Below are positions 1-11,213 of a DNA stretch of 64,000 bases, one piece after another. Source of the stretch: Clavaria fumosa (taxonomy: Eukaryota; Basidiomycota; Agaricomycetes; Agaricales; Clavariaceae); NCBI GenBank assembly GCA_951802425.1, contig OX637805.1, positions 930,001 to 994,000 on the forward strand. Reading direction: 5' to 3'. The translations under genes and the position numbers were made by a program. The notes under the pieces are model-generated. The model made no database searches. It saw nothing but the letters and a program-made list of their open reading frames with translations, and was not told the origin of the DNA. The first letter of the stretch is position 1, and each line of letters starts with the position of its first letter.

Positions 1-168
1 CAATGAGAGTATTTAAGGGAATCGAGCTGAAATCTGGTATTTGTGTCTTTATGAGGAAGGATTGGGAAGACTGGGAAGCAATGGGAGTATTAGAAAGGTC
101 GCGAGGAAACTGAGGGGAAGAGAAACTAGTCGCGGCCCACGTGAGTATGGGGGTTGGATCATCGTGAC

Positions 169-1724
169 TCAGAGTTCCCCCGGAAGCTCCTGAGTCGCTT
201 CCTCGTTTAACTCTTCGTGCGGGTCATCCACATCTTCTTCCACTTCTTCCTCGACTTCGTATTCTTCCTGTAATTCTTCCTCTCCTTCCTCTAATGTGAA
301 GACGGCTCGTCTGGCTACTCGTCGATCGGGGCAAGCAGCGCTGTAGTGTCCGGGCTTTCCACATCTCATACAGAGATTTCCCTGATGACGACGTTCTCGT
401 TCCTCATCGCTAAGGGGGATGTAGGGCGAGTTCGGATTCGGCTGGCGAGGCAGATTGGCGGGTCGCGGTGAAGTCGCGGGGTTCCCTGCGGCTGGTTGGG
501 CGTTGTAGGATTATTTCCAGCGGCGGGGTAAGGTCGCAACGTCGCTTGGTAATTGTGATTTCCGCCTTGTTGAGCCAAAGGGCGATTTCCGCCTTGTTGA
601 ACAGGGGGACGAGGAGTAGGAGGGTTAGCGCGGAATTGAGTTCAGCAGGTCTCACTCTCATACTCCCAGTGCCTCTGGTCAATTTGCATTGCCAAATCAC
701 GAAGTTCTTGATACGTAGTGGGTTGTGGAATGACTTTCATGGCCTCTTTGATGCGTGTGGACATTGAGCGATAGAGTTTGGATTGTAAGGCGGCCAAGTT
801 CCAGTTGGATTCGAAAGCGAAGGACTCGAAACGGATGATGTGGTTCGAAAACCGTTCGTTTTCGCCCATCTGCAACAAGCGAAGGTTCTGGTCGGCTTCA
901 ATCTGCATGTTGACCACTCCAAACATCCCTCCAAACTCGCGGATGAATCCTTCCCAGGAATGTAGAGCCAGGTGTTCGGCATTGAATTGAAGGAGGGAGG
1001 TGTAGTGGCTCTGCGCGGTGTCCGTGAGGTAAGAGGCAGCGAAAGTAACCCTCTCGTGATCTCCTTGGAAGGTTACGGGCTTGGCGAAGAAAGTCATTAG
1101 GCATTCCGTGACGAAAGGTTTCCACTTGCGTCGGTCATGACCATTGAACAGTTCGGGACGCCTGGTGTCGAGCTTGGATTCTCGAGCGAAGGTGTCTCGG
1201 GCCGATGGTCCTTCGGAGGGAGGGGCCTGGTAATAGTAGTGGTGATGGTGGGTTCCAGGCACCTCATCTCGAAGCGCGGCGGCGGGGTGTGGGGGCATAG
1301 GGGGGACCGGAGGGACCTGCGGAGCTTCAGTCTGTGATGGAGGGCGAGATGCTGGTCGCGTCTCCATCTGGGGTACTGGTTGCGCTTCCGGTTGTGGAAT
1401 GCGGAAGGGCTCGACCGGAATCTCGAGGCGAGGGGCAGGTTGAAGCGTTGCTTCGGTCCCTATAGGGTCGCGAGGGAATGCCCTACTCGGAGTAGTGGCT
1501 GGCTGCATCCACGTAGGCCAGCTACTGCGAGGGGCGGTGTACCTTGGGATCCTGGAGACAATGGCTGGTCACTCATCGGGCATGGCAGGATTCGCGAAAT
1601 TCTGAAGAGATTGAGCCACGACCTGGAAAAGCGGGGCCATATCCTGGGGTCCTCTGGTGGGTTGAACCTGTCTTGGAGGTCGCGAGGGGGTATCCAGGTC
1701 GGGAGGAGTGTGACTGGAAGACAT
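169..1724 (-). pseudogene. Ty3/Gypsy gag polyprotein, decayed
   Basis: Gag capsid/nucleocapsid region of an LTR retrotransposon read right to left. The probable start is ATG at 1724-1722, 57 nt after the LTR at 1781. The frame meets TGA at 1569-1571 and at 642-644, and the nucleocapsid part is in another frame, so at least one indel lies around 440-580. The middle (about 700-1150) is a typical helical retrotransposon gag domain. Near 310-365 a CCHC zinc knuckle is visible (C-x2-C-x4-H-x4-C, CMRCGKPGHYSAAC), followed by a strongly acidic tail. The stop is at about 169, and pol would continue beyond the left edge of the window. Identification as Gypsy gag is solid; non-functional as it stands. 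Confidence 0.85.
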
Positions 1725-1780
1725 AATGGTTTGTGTTATCTGGGTGTTGAGTGGTGGGGTGAGGGGGAGACTTGATATTA

Positions 1781-2763
1781 TGTTAGGGCCTGTCCCGTCT
1801 CGATAGTAGTGCCGGAGATCGACTTGTTGGTGAGTTAGGACAGAGTAGAGTGTGTCTTGGCGATCTTGTGGTCACCAAGAGAGACAAGACCTATCAATCG
1901 CAATGGTTCCAAGCTCAAAGGGCGTACTAGCCTCAAGCTTAAACCAATGTGCGTCAATATCAAGTCTACAGTATGAGAAGTACATGCAAGACTTATATAC
2001 GTGCGTACAGAGAGTATAACGAAAAAGGGAAAGTACAGAGGTCACCAGGCGACAAGACTATGGTAGTACGGGGTATGTTTAGTCGTAAAGTGACTAGGCG
2101 CGTGTTCTACTAAGGTCGCGAGGGGTTAGGTATGCATAGGTAAGGTCGCGAAGATGACCTGTCACAGGTTGTGACCTAGTTAAATAAGTATATACGTTGC
2201 TATAACTACGGAGGGATTCTCGGATCATAAGTAATGTAATTATAGACGACTGAGGAGAAGAAGGGACGCATATTTGAAGTGTTCATACAGCTGACCGTTG
2301 GTGGCGCGTTTGAGTGTTAAGGTCGCGAGGTCATAAGAGCGATCACGTGGGTGATGCTAGTGACGCAGGTGACCTACAGGCGGGTAGTCACGTGGGTAAT
2401 GCTGGTAACGCAAGTAATGGTCATAACGCTGGTAACGTATTGGCGCTGGTAGTGGTAGCGCCGGGGGTGCCGCTCGGCAAGTCATGTGCTGGTGGAAGTA
2501 GACATGTATCAGTGTGTCACACGTAGGATTGGTGGATCCGGGCGGAGTATGCACATAGGGTGAAGTAGTAGGAAGTGTCGCGAGTACCGCATGGTGGTCG
2601 CGAGTGTCGTGTGAGCGTGGGGGAGGTTGGAGAGGTTTCCGGAAGGAGATAGCAGGTTTTGGAAGTGGGTAGAGGGGTACGCAAGGTGGTAGAGGGTCGT
2701 CGGGAGGACCCTAGATGTTGGTGGAGTTGGCTTGGGTAAAGGAAAAATGAATGGGTCCTGACA
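1781..2763 (-). repeat. 5' LTR of the left-edge Gypsy element
   Basis: Begins TGTTAGGGCCTGTCCC and ends GGGTCCTGACA on the plus strand, so it has TG...CA termini. Two related full LTRs occur in the window, 33289-34674 (opposite strand) and 45846-47305 (same strand), which fixes both ends. This copy is 983 bp, shorter than the others (1386 and 1460 bp). The missing part corresponds to a GA-rich internal block with short repeats. It sits immediately upstream of the gag at 1724, so it is the 5' LTR of that element. The motif GGTCGCGA(G) recurs many times in this LTR and in the adjoining gag region. Confidence 0.85.
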
Positions 2764-5700
2764 TACAGAGGAGCAGAAGTGGAGAGAGGAATCGGAGATG
2801 AGTGGAGGTGCAGAATTGAATTTTGGAGTTTTTTGGAGTGGAGTGCAGAGGTGTGGAATCGGAGTTGGAGCGGAGGTGTGGAGGTGCAGAATTGGAGTTG
2901 GAGCAGTGGTATGGAGGAGCAGAGGTAAGGGAATCGGAGTTTCGGAGCAGAGGTGCGGAGGTAGCAGATTCGGAGTCGGAGCAGCAGTGCAGAGGTATCA
3001 GAGTCGGAGTCAGCAGTGGAGCACAGGTGTGGAGGTAGTGGTGTGTGGAGGTGCAAAATTGGAGTAGGAGTGGAGGTAGCAGAGTCGGAGCAGCAGAGTG
3101 GAGGTGCAGAGGTATGGAGGTGTGGAGCGGAGGTGCAGAGGTGCAGAGCAGAGGTGCAGAGGTAGCAGAGTGTGGAGGGAGGGGCAGAAAAGGTCGGAGA
3201 TGCTGGGAGGCTGTGAGGACCTATTGTAAGTTCACTCACCCCCCCCTCCTACAAAAATTTTTTATCTTAAGAAAAAATTTCCAAGTTTTACTAAGGGATT
3301 GTGAAGAAGTGGGCTAGAGTAGACAGAAGAGTAGAACAAAAACAGGAAACAAGGAGTGTTGGAGTTGTACAAAAGGTAACATTGTATGGACAAGATTTCG
3401 GAGTTTTTGTAAAGTCAAGGGGAGTCAGAGTCAGAGTATTAAAGAATCAGAAAAAAGCAGAGTTTTGGAGTTTTGGGATTTGTGAGGATTGGAGTAACAG
3501 GAAACATAGGGACATAGGAAGCATAACAATGTAGCAAAGGAACATAATTTTGGAATTTCGGAGTTTTTGGAGCATCGGAGGAGGGCAGAATCTCGGAGTT
3601 TCGGAGATGCGGAGTCCGAGAATGTGAGTGCGGAGTGGTCTGGAGTTGTGCAGAGATGTGGCGTGGAGGTCCGAGACCATGTCAGAGGAGTTCAGAGTAG
3701 TTCGGAGTAGCAAGGATTGTGTGAGCAACCTCACTGGACAGATGTGTTCACAAGATAGCAATCCTGAGAACTGGTGATGCAACCACAGTGGGCAGCATCC
3801 AGAATCGGGTCCAGATTCGGACTCACTGCAGCAAGGATAGAATCGGAGTCCCGGAGTCGGAGTTCCAGAGTAGGTCCGGAGTATGCGCTGGCCAAGTGCC
3901 CATCGGAGTCCGTGCCTGGATCGGGCCGGAGTCGGATCAGAGTTTCGGAGTCAGATATCCGCAAGTGCGGGAGTCCTCGAATTGTTAGGCTTGTACACTG
4001 GACAATCAGCGGATTGTATATGGTACAGCCAGGTGTCCAAAGGACCAAGTCACACAAGGGGACAAGATCAGAGTTCAGAGGGCCATGTTGAGACAAGACA
4101 GTGGGCCACGAAGCAAGACAAAGTGTCTGGAGTTCAGAGTTCCGGATTTTGGAGGTCCGGAGTTTGACAGTCCGGAGTTCGGAGGTTCGGAGTTTTGGGG
4201 GTCTGGAGCTCGGAGTTCAGCATTTCCCATCTCGGAGTTTTGCAACATGGTAATCCATGAAGGAAACGAGCACAAGGAAAGCACAAACAAGAGCCAGAGA
4301 CTGGATATCCAACATTCCCCATCTCGGAGTGGCCAGAGATGGAGTCCGGATATCTGGAGTTCGGAGTTTCCCGTTTCAGAGCCTCGCAACATTGGATATG
4401 AAGGAGGCGAGCCAGGGAGAACCCAGGAACAGGGGACCAGAGTTCGGAAGTCCAGCATTCGGTGTTTTCCTGCCTCAATTCTCCCAACATGAAGGAGATG
4501 AGCTAAGGAGCACTGGGAATTGTTGGCTGGGCTTTGGAAAATGTCCTAGTTGTATTGCCGTGGACAGACGGCTTGTGGCAAATCCAGGTCTGGAGCAAAT
4601 GCACACAAAGTGTGCTTGAACGGACTGGAGTTTCGGAGCGGAGTTTCGGATTGGAGGTGCAGATTGGAGGTGTGGATCGGAGGTGCGGATCGGAGTTATG
4701 GATCAGAGGTTAGGAAAATGTCCTAGTTGTATCGCCGTGGACAGATGGCTTGTGGCAAATCCAGGTCTGGAGCAAATGCACACAAAGTGTGCTTGAACGG
4801 ACTGGAGTTTCGGAGCGGAGTTTCGGATTGGAGGTGCAGATTGGAGGTGTGGATCGGAGGTGCGGATCGGAGTTATGGATCAGAGGTTAGGAAAATGTCC
4901 TAGTTGTATCGCCGTGGACAGATGGCTTGTGGCAAATCCAGGTCCAGAGCAAATGCACACAAAGTGTGCTCGAACGGACCGGAGTTTCGGAGCGGAGTTT
5001 CGGATTGGAGGTGTGGATTGGAGGTGCAGATCGGAGTTATGGATCAGAGGTTAGGAAAATGTCCTAGTTGTATCGCCGTGGACAGACGGCTTGTGGCAAA
5101 TCCAGGTCCGGAGCAAATGCACACAAAGTGTGCTCGAACAGACCGGAGTTTCGGATCGGAGGTGTGGATCGGAGGTGCGGATCGGAGTTATGGATCAGAG
5201 GTTAGGAAAATGTCCTAGTTGTATCGCCGTGGACAGATGGCTTGTGGCAAATCCAGGTCCGGAGCAAATGCACACAAAGTGTGCTCGAACGGACCGGAGT
5301 TTCAGAGTGGAGTTTCGGATCAGAGGTGCAGATCAGAGGTGCGGATCAGAGTTATGGATCAGAGGTTAGGAAAATGTCCTAGTTGTATCGCCGTGGACAG
5401 ACGGCTTGTGGCAAATCCAGGTCCAGAGCAAATGCACACGAAGTGCGCTCGAACAGACCGGAGCTTCGGAGCGGAGTTTTGGATCAGAGGTTCAGATCAG
5501 ACCTTTGGCTTTTGCAGCAAGGAGCAAGGCAAGCAGCAGCACAAAGGGCAAGCAAAGGACCAGTTGTATACACGAGGTTGTTAGTTCGAATATACTGTTA
5601 AGATCTGATTCTTTGCTTCAAAGCAGGAGTAGGAGGGGTAGTGTAGAGGAGACCAAAAAGGAGGGTGGCAAAGGCGAAGCCGGTCGGAGTCCGGATCGGA

Positions 5701-6430
5701 GTTGCACAAGGACTTCTCCTCTTACACAAAAGGAGAAGGACTAGAAGGAGGTCAAAGGGTTGGGACTATGGCCTCAACTTATGGGTTGTGCCACTGCGTG
5801 TATACGTGTCCCAATTTAACCTTGCTGGTACTTTGCTTTCCAGGACAAGGAAGGATGAAGTCTGAAGGGAAATCGCCCGGAGTCCATCGGAGTCCGCCGG
5901 AGTTTTGCGGAACTCGTCGGGACTGTCGAGAACAGTGAGGACGAAGTCCCTTAACACACAGACCAAGTGACAAGGACCAGAAATAACATTAATATTCGAA
6001 CTGAGGATCATGGAGATACATGGGGGTTTATATGCTACTAGGGTAGGGCATAGGGCAGACTGTGAAACATGAATATATCAAATGTACATAGTAATTTCAC
6101 CTGAGGAGTGGGAAGGCATAGGTGATACATGTAAGACAAAGAATAAGTTCCCATGGGCAGTGGGCATCGTCCCAATGGTTGCTAACCATGGACTAGCACC
6201 AGGGAACATACTAGAAACAAAGTCCATATGGTCCGAAAGACCGATATCGAAGTCCGACAAAAGTCCGGACCGGAGTTTCGGACCCCGGAGCGGAGTCGGA
6301 GCGGAGGTGCCGGAGTTGGAGCGGAGATGCGTCGGAGATGCATCAGAGGTATTTCAGAGGCACTAGGAAGTGTATCGGAGGTATTTCAAAGTGATTAAGG
6401 GTGTTCTGGGTGACTGGATAGGACCGTGAC
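2764..6430. repeat. CGGAGT-rich non-coding repeat tract
   Basis: No supported gene in about 3.7 kb. The plus strand is purine rich and dominated by variants of GGAGTTCGGAG / GGAGGTGCGGA. 2780-3230 is almost entirely short imperfect repeats of GGAGGTGCAGAGG type. 3230-4530 and 5500-6430 contain scattered copies between more ordinary sequence. 4536-5500 is an ordered satellite annotated separately. The open frames here run through repeat units and look artefactual. It could be the body of a non-autonomous element, because a comparable CCG/CTCCG-rich non-coding body is seen on the other strand at 20113-23448. I could not find its ends. Confidence 0.6.
4536..5500. repeat. Six-copy satellite with a nested 13-bp minisatellite
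   Basis: The sequence GGAAAATGTCCTAGTTGTAT starts at 4536, 4713, 4890, 5054, 5205 and 5369, giving periods of 177, 177, 164, 151 and 164 bp. Each unit has a conserved part of about 100 bp (ending near AAGTGTGCT) and a variable part built from 13-bp steps such as GGAGTTTCGGAGC, GGAGGTGTGGATC and GGAGTTATGGATC. The period differences are exact multiples of 13, so length variation comes from gain or loss of the inner repeat. No coding function is apparent. Confidence 0.9.
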
Positions 6431-6659
6431 ACTACCGCTACTGACTTGACTTCGCTCATCATCACCATCGTCGTCCTTTGATAGGATCCTCACTGATCAG
6501 CACACCGACAACCAGATTCTTATAACATAAGTCCCCTCTTTCTCTATTTACTTCTCTGTTTCTCCAATGTCAGACTCTGATAAAACATCTTCACTAACTC
6601 CTACACTACTAACCTGATAGGACTGTGACAGGGACACAGGAGAGGAGATTGCACAGAGA

Positions 6660-8044
6660 AACAGAAGAGGAGTGCTTGAGCTGAAAGCTAAGCATCTGAG
6701 ATACTTGAGGGAGTTCCTATGGCATGATGACGACAAGATGGTGGGAGTCACAGTGAACTACTCACTCACTGCAGAACCAGTACTGAGGCCACCAGCTGCA
6801 GAGTTTGAGAATGGAGATGGGTGGAGAACAGTTAGGACATACCCAAATCTCTTCAAGGTTGTCACACCACTCAAGGCCGACACATTTGAGTGACTCCTCA
6901 TTGACCACCCAAATCAACCATATGTTCAGTTGGTCCTCTGGGCTCTCCGAAATGGGTTTTGGCCTTGGGCCAGAACAGAATTGAGCAAGTACCCAGAGTC
7001 ATGGGACAATTCAGAGCAACCACTGAAGACTGAAGCAGAGAGAAATTTTATAAGAGAGCAGTTCAAAATAGAGGAAGAGAAGGGATGTTTCTCACCAGCA
7101 TTTGGAACACAACTGTTACCTGGGATGTTCTCCATCCCTGTCTATGCAGTCCCCAAGCCGGAATCAGACAAGCTCTGATTAGTCATCAACCACTCAGATG
7201 GCGAGTTCTCACCAAACCCGAGGATCCTCAAAACAGAGATTGCTGGGGTGAAACTGGATGGGATCCGCTCGCTTGGGACGACAATTTGGGCACTCCACAA
7301 AAGCGACCCAACCTGCAAACTCATCATTTACAAAACAGATGTGGCTGAAGCTTACTGCCTGTGCCCGATGCATCTCCTCTGGCAACTGAAACAGATCGTC
7401 TCGGTGGATGGGGTCAAACATGTGGATCACTGCAATAATTTTGGTGGACAGGCATCACAGAAGGTTTACCATTCGGTTGCCTCACTCATCATCTGGATTG
7501 CGGTCTTACAACGTGGGATAGCGAACCTCAAATGCTACGTTGATGACCACTTCGGAGCCTCACCCAAAGGAGATGTCATGTGGTATGCTTGCTACGCGAA
7601 GGACATGCTGTCTGAGCAGGTGGCACTCCTGGAACTCTTCGATGAGCTCGGCATACCACATGCCAAGCACAAGCAGATCTCAGGGTCGCCACTGCATGTC
7701 ATCAGATTTGATGTGGACCCTAACAGCATGCGAGTGTTGATGGCCCTGGAAAAGCGTGCGAAACTCGTGGTGGCATGCCAAGTATCCCCCTACGCGACTT
7801 CTGGGCTCTCCAAGGCCATGTGAACTGGGCACTCAACGTCTACCCTTTGCTTCACTCGTCCCTCTCAGCATTGTATGCCAAAACTGTGGGAAAGAGCAAA
7901 CCATGCACCCTTCTCCGGGTCAACACAGACATTGTATGAGAAGTCTTGTGGCTTGTGGGGCACATTGAATGCTCAACTGGAGTCCACCTGATCGAGGCCT
8001 CAGAATGGATGGTGCATGATGGTGTGGATACCATTGAAGCATAC
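6660..8044 (+). pseudogene. Tyrosine-recombinase retroelement (Ngaro/DIRS-like), reverse transcriptase part
   Basis: First of three pieces of one decayed element. The frame shows a reverse transcriptase of the type found with tyrosine recombinases in basidiomycetes: a segment around 'LRNGFWPW' (6945), 'LPGMFSIPVYAVPKP' (7120), 'TDVAEAYCLCPMHLLWQLKQ' (7345) and the catalytic 'CYVDDHFG' near 7535. In-frame TGA at 6891-6893, 7176-7178 and 7937-7939 fall where Arg is expected. A frameshift lies between about 7740 and 7793. The piece stops exactly at the insertion of the LTR element at 8045. Reading resumes in the same frame at 31958 with RNase H. I saw no gag-like ORF upstream. Confidence 0.85.
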
Positions 8045-8378
8045 TGTCACGTCCGTGCTGCTCCCTTTGGGTCTGGACCAGAAACACCATCTCCAGTCCC
8101 GGACTTCCTATCTCCAGACCCCGACTTCCAATCTCTGGACCCCAACTTCCAATCTCTGGACCCCGACTTCCAATCTCTGGACCCTGACTTCCAATCTCTG
8201 GACCTGACCTCCGATCTCCGGACCCAGACCTCCGAACTCCTGCTCTGATGCCTCAGCATCTGAGGGTACCTGCCCCACACCCGGGGATAGTTCCCAAAGA
8301 GGCTGTCCCGATCCCGATCCCGATTCCCGATCCCGATCTCCGAATCCCAAACCCGACTTCCCGACTGTCATGAACCGA
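8045..8378 (+). repeat. 5' LTR of large element, segment 1 of 3
   Basis: Matches the start of the 3' LTR (30685 onward), beginning TGTCACGTCCGTGCTGC. It contains six to seven imperfect 21-bp repeats at 8090-8235 (TCTCTGGACCCCGACTTCCAA type) and a GATCCC microsatellite near 8310. It ends where Gypsy A is inserted; the four bases CCGA (8375-8378) are its TSD. Confidence 0.9.
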
Positions 8379-9296
8379 TGTAGTGGGTATTACGGTTCTT
8401 GCTGCAACTGCTTGATTACAGTCAAGTCCTTCAGGGGTTCCTGTAAGGCGTTAGAGATTCACCAAACACCCTTGAGGATGTGGAGTATGAATTCAAAATG
8501 TGTGAGAAATAGAAATATACGGTGTCCGGGATATTCTGCTATGTGTCCGATAAAATCCGATAAGGATGGTGCGATAAGACGAAGGGCCGGCAACGACGGA
8601 GGCCAGCGGATCGAAGGTTGCGACGACGGGTGAGCTTAGGTGAGGTTTCTAACAGAGAGAAGGGGTTCAGAAAGCTGTATTTCAGAGAGGTCCGGAGTGT
8701 ACTTAAGTACAGTTCTGTAAGTACAGCAAATTGGAATGTACGGAAATGTCCGGAAAACACATGGAACAGCGCCATGTCGCGTGAAGGGTTACATGAAGGA
8801 GTTATATCACAAGGGAAATGAGTAGCTCGGAGGAATGAAATGTCCGATAACTAGCAAATGTCCGGACCGCTCATAAACTGAAGGAAAGTGGGGCTGGTAC
8901 AGCAAAGGGGTACTAAGAACAATGGACAAGGTACTGCAAAGGGTTTGAAACGTTTAAACGATTGAATGGTTGAAAGGGATCATAATATGAAATTTACAGC
9001 ATGGTATATGAAATAAAGGAATGGGAATGGAATAGTGTGTATGTCGAGCGCTGACCGTGCTGGAGAGGTGAAATAGAGAGGCGTGGGCGGTGTGTGAGAG
9101 CGGTGGGCTGTGATCGTCACGGGGGATTGAAGACCGAAGTGTCCGACATCGGACATGTATCGGATACTATCGGTCGTTATCGGACGGTGTCGGATCGTTA
9201 TCGGTTCGTATCGCACGTAATTTCTTTGGATCGCAAAACATCCGGATAGTCAGTATCTGTCATGTTTCCGTGTTTAGATCGCATATGGTCCTTACA
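8379..9296 (-). repeat. Gypsy A 3' LTR
   Basis: 918 bp, termini TGTAGT...CTTACA on the plus strand. Same length and almost the same sequence as 17335-18252 and, inverted, 18483-19400. In element orientation U3 begins at 9296, so the CGG-triplet array (9129-9215) is in the first 80-170 nt of U3. The antisense gene starts 157 bp outside it. Confidence 0.93.
9129..9215. promoter_or_regulatory. Phased CGG-triplet array in the U3 of Gypsy A LTR
   Basis: CGG occurs at 9150, 9161, 9171, 9181, 9185, 9191 and 9202, mostly 10-11 bp apart and usually as TATCGG or ATCGGA. CCG occurs upstream at 9134 and 9143. The near-helical spacing puts most triplets on one face of the DNA. CGG/CCG is the half-site recognised by fungal Zn2Cys6 proteins, and this element carries such a gene starting at 9454. 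A function as enhancer or promoter for gag-pol (from the 5' LTR copy) and for the antisense gene is inferred. The same array is present in the other two LTR copies. Confidence 0.55.
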
Positions 9297-9453
9297 TTCT
9301 CCCGGGGGCTGAAAATGCAACCGCCCTCGGTTGCAACCAAACAAGGCCAAATAACGGTTTGTTGATCGTGAAGTACGCGTCGTGTGGGTGCACATAGGTC
9401 CAAACACACCCTTGTGTTTTCTCCAGCGACAGCAACACGTCAACTCTCCGACA

Positions 9454-10989
9454 ATGGAAAACTTCGATTCTTCAATCTTTCGAAACGCAGTCCAGGCGAT
9501 GACCGAGGCGCAGGCCATGGCGCCGGGCGAGGAGTTGCCGGATCGGGGGCAGGATGGAGAGTGCGCGGAGTGGGTGGGGACGTATGCGGGTGACGCGGTG
9601 CGTGAACGAGAATCTTTCGTACTTTTTTGTATCGCACTGACAACGTTTTTAGGACGATTTTCTTGCCGGATATGTGGCAGCGATCGACGACGACGTGGAG
9701 GTGGACGAGGGACTCGTCCGGGTCGCGCGAAGGCTCAAGAAGTGGCGGAAGCTCCGCGGGGACGAGTGGTCCGCTGAGCGGACGAGAAGGCGGGAGGAGG
9801 TCGAGGCCGAGAAACAGCGCACGAGCGAGGAGAGGGCGGCTACTGAGCGGGCCGCAGCAGAGGCGGAGGCGGAGGAGAGGCGGGCTGCCGAGAAGAGGGC
9901 GCGCCTTGCCCGGGCGCGCTTAATTGTCGTAAGTGACAGCGACGACGAGGGCGAGGCGGCGGCGGCGGCAACAACGACGACGACGGGAGCGGCGGAGTCC
10001 GGTGCAGCGGTGGTAACAACGACGACGATATCACCGGACGCCGGAGAGCTGCGTGTGGACGAGGTGGCGGCAGGGGAGGATCCGGACGGTCATCGGACCG
10101 TGTGGGGAACCGACGGGGTGACGCCCGTCGGTGTTATCGAGGCGGCGGCGGTGAGTGCGGTGGCCGGGGGAGGCGAGCAGTCGGTGGAGGAGCCGATGTT
10201 CGTGCACCGGGACGGTGCGCGGATGATGGCGACTCCGGTGTGGGTGGAGATCGCGAGGCGGAAGGCAGCGGAGCGAGGGCGAGGGAGGAGAGGCGGGGCG
10301 AAGAGCGACATAGAGTCCCGGGCTGCGCGGCAGCCTGGAGATAAGGTGAGTGGTTAATTAAGATATGTGAGGCTTTTTCGACGTCTGATATAATGATTAG
10401 GAGCACGTTCCGGGGTGCAAGGAGTGCACCCGGAAGTGGCGGGCGTGCTACGGAGTGGAGGGGATAGCGTGCCGGTGGTGCCGGACGTATAAGGTATCGT
10501 GCAGTCTGTCGGCTGTGCGAGGTAAGTGGTATTCTTTTTATTTTTCATGATGAGACAAATGATAGGTGTGTTTCAGGAGCGAAAACAGAGAGAGCGGCGG
10601 TATCCGGAACGGAAGGTATGTCGAGAAGGTATCGGGTCCGCATTTGCTAACGTATCGGAACAGGTCCGAAGGCGGCGGGAGCGAGCGGAAGTAAGAGGCC
10701 GAGGCGAGGTGCGACGCGGGTACCGGTTCGCGAGGAGACGACGCCGGAGGAGGAGGACGAGATTGAGGAGGATACCAGTGTGGAGCTGGTGGAGGAGCCG
10801 CCGGCAAAGAAGAAGAAGGCGGAGGCGGGACCAAGTCGGAAGGGTAAGGAGCGGGAGGTGGCGCGAGGGGTGTCCGGGAGGGAGGCGCTCGATAGGGCGC
10901 TGGAGATGATGGAGAGGGGGGCGGACCAGGTGAAGGCCGGAGCGGAGCTGCTCCGGATGCTCCTCCTTGGCGAGTCGTTCTCTAAGTAA
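9454..10989 (+). CDS. Antisense coiled-coil / Zn2Cys6-like protein carried by Gypsy A
   Basis: Spliced gene antisense to gag-pol, between pol and the 3' LTR. Exons inferred from open frame and splice signals: 9454-9597, 9653-10345, 10401-10521, 10577-10615, 10664-10989. The first three introns are 55 bp each and the fourth 48 bp, all GT...AG. Predicted protein about 440 aa. Residues about 60-135 form a highly charged Glu/Arg/Ala coiled coil, followed by an acidic Ser/Asp stretch and a Thr/Ala-rich region. Exon 3 encodes C-x2-C-x6-C-x7-C-x2-C-x6-C (from CKEC to KVSC), the spacing of GAL4-type binuclear zinc clusters. A basic KRPRR segment, a KKKK stretch and an amphipathic C-terminal helix follow. 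Nuclear DNA binding is plausible from the cluster but unproven. The uniform high GC and open frame suggest selection or recent origin. Confidence 0.72.
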
Positions 10990-11213
10990 ATATTTTGTTT
11001 TTGTTTTTATATATGTTTTTCTTTTTCTATTTGGTATGGTATGTCGTGTGGGATAAGTGAGGAATGTGAGAATGTGAGAAAATGGTTGAAAGAACGTCGG
11101 GTATAAAGTTTGGACTTGTCCGAAATTTCGATTTTTTTTTTTTTTTTTTTTTTTTGAAGGTGTGAATCAATGTGAAGTATAGAAAAATGAAGGATATGAT
11201 GGAGAAAAAATAC

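Noticed and set aside
4860..5601. Overlapping repeat ORFs with 'CPSCIAVDR' as a cysteine-rich family
   Set aside because: They run through the satellite units in several frames and have no consistent start or frame across copies.
8046..8371. Repetitive open frames on both strands (8047-8280, 8108-8371, 30687-31194) that look like repeat proteins
   Set aside because: They are translations of the 21-bp U3 repeats and GATCCC microsatellite of the large element's LTRs.
8539..9216. Conserved small ORFs found three times (8.5-9.2, 17.5-18.2, 18.6-19.2 kb)
   Set aside because: They recur only because the same 918-bp LTR is present three times; no domain and no codon conservation independent of LTR identity.
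9674..10034. Minus-strand Pro/Ser-rich frames opposite the Gypsy A antisense gene
   Set aside because: Shadow frames of GC-rich sequence; the plus strand has consistent exons and the cysteine cluster.
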